This document shows, one piece after another, positions 62,894 through 64,000 of a stretch of DNA of 64,000 bases. Source of the DNA: Oxyruncus cristatus (taxonomy: Eukaryota > Chordata > Aves > Passeriformes > Cotingidae); assembly GCA_013399855.1 (NCBI GenBank), contig VXAY01007414.1:1111960-1175959 (forward strand). Direction: 5' to 3'. A model generated the notes under the pieces. The model saw nothing but the letters and a program-made list of their open reading frames with translations, searched no databases and had not been told where the DNA came from. Position 1 is the stretch's first letter. Every line of letters starts with the position of its first letter. Position numbers and translations under genes: made by a program.

Positions 62894-63921
62894 AGGGTGA
62901 TTATTTTTTCTGGCCTCTGTTAGGCAAGAGGCCTAAATTTCACAATCTGAAGGAGTGCAAGTGTCACCTACAGAGAGGTAACAGACTTGACAGGCAATAT
63001 GAGCTAGTGTTCTTGGCACCTGACGTCTACCAGTCGTGACACATGTGAAGATATTACAGGGTAGGATATGTGCAGGAGCTATCTTTTTAGACATAAGTAA
63101 TGTTTGCAATGTGAAGGAGAGAGTGATGTGGAGAACTAAAACAAAAGACAATCTCAGTCTGTTTTGAACTGGTTCCAGTTTTCAAGACTTCAAGAAGATT
63201 GTGGTAGCCAGGAGACAGGACCCTAAAGGCTGGATTCATTGTAGTTATATATGAATAGGTGTCTGCTTTGCTAATCATGTAAGGCTCCCTTTGTGGAGAA
63301 AGATGAATGAGGCAAGGTGCCTCTCTTGTTTCATTAGCCCCTTATGGAGGAAATGGTTATATTTTCATCCAAGGTCCATTCAGAAACCATTGGGAGGAAA
63401 CGTTTAGAGAGAAGTTGCACACTTAGGTGGTATGAAACAGTAGTAAAAACACAGGATTAACATGTAATATTCTATGTGAAATTCAGGCTCTACTGTGCTT
63501 TCAGTGCAAACTCACAAGCTTATTCCCACTTGACGGCGTTGTCTGTAACGCTCTGTGGCCTTGACTGTAAACCCTCCACAGGACAATTGGTTTGTATCTG
63601 AAGCTTTAGGTGTGATAAATGTACTTAATTGAATTGGCTTTGCAGCAATCAGATAGTCCGCAGGAGATATACTGTATTCTTCATGAGCCTTCCCCTTCCC
63701 TTTCCAAACTCACTAGATACTGAAAATGATGGAGAATGCAGTGGTCTGCCAACATGGGTGCTGAACAGGGCATCTCTGGGTATCTCTAATATGTGGCTTG
63801 AGGTCTGCTGCATAGGGTGTTTATGTTTGATGTGAAGCAAAAAATTATATAGGACTGGCTCATAAGAATTCTCACCCAATTTGTTCTTTATAATTGATAC
63901 CAGATCGCCCTATCAGAGGCG
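62894..63921. other. Non-coding sequence, nothing recognised
   Basis: AT-rich, without supported exons or repeats. Confidence 0.55.
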
Positions 63922-63990
63922 AAAAAACCCCCAAACCAAAAATACCAACCAACCAAATAAACAAACAAAAAAACCCCCAAAACCCCAACC
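63922..63990 (+). repeat. A/C-rich simple tract at window end
   Basis: AAAAAACCCCCAAACCAAAAA, then (AACC)-like and (AAAC)-like units to AAAACCCCAACC. It is almost free of G and T. It may continue the low-complexity class seen at 26176-26203. Confidence 0.85.
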
Positions 63991-64000
63991 ACATTGGCTT

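Noticed and set aside
1..64000. Search for CRISPR arrays, bacterial operons, tRNA and rRNA genes
   Set aside because: No regularly spaced direct repeats with unique spacers, no operon-like gene runs and no recognisable tRNA or rRNA sequence were seen. The LINE and LTR content shows vertebrate DNA.

Overview
The window looks like about 64 kb of avian nuclear DNA: AT-rich, gene-poor, and mostly single-copy non-coding sequence. The bird assignment rests on several CR1 (chicken repeat 1) LINE fragments, one with a long intact reverse-transcriptase reading frame and the ATAGAATC-type 3' microsatellite, and on one solo LTR of a type I recognise from avian ERVL elements. Nothing looks bacterial: there are no operons, and outside the repeats no long open frame has a recognisable protein family. 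A 30-base run of N at 1728-1757 and single Ns at 46131 and 59768 mark assembly gaps or uncertain bases.

Layout. Positions 1-4600 are partly GC-rich, with three modest CpG-bearing patches (about 1760-2570, 3750-3945, 4390-4590) and the 30-N gap. From 4.6 to 31 kb the sequence is non-coding. It holds a perfect 15-bp-arm palindrome (8267-8298), a tandem array of TGACCT-bearing units (15014-15110), a 12-bp minisatellite (20773-20832) and the solo ERVL-type LTR (22574-23162). From 31 to 41.4 kb lies a cluster of CR1 insertions: minus strand at 31177-31650, 37247-38387 and 40833-41337, and a mixed, decayed patch at 33368-34160. From 41.4 to 58 kb it is again non-coding, with a diverged local repeat pair (43710-43768 and 47217-47278), an AT-only tract around an N (46083-46207) and a 13-bp inverted repeat (57130-57185). 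A strong CpG island occupies about 58840-59930. It contains a G-quadruplex-type GGGAC array and two good plus-strand splice-donor motifs at its right edge, so it is the best candidate promoter or first exon. Positions 59.9-64 kb return to AT-rich DNA and end in an A/C-rich simple tract.

No host protein-coding exon can be assigned with confidence. The best non-repeat coding hint is a short, degenerate C2H2 zinc-finger-like stretch on the minus strand at 58295-58438. The window does not show a convincing new biological system. The items most worth a second look are the CpG island, the nuclear-receptor half-site array, the perfect palindrome, the zinc-finger-like stretch and the unusually intact CR1 reverse-transcriptase frame.
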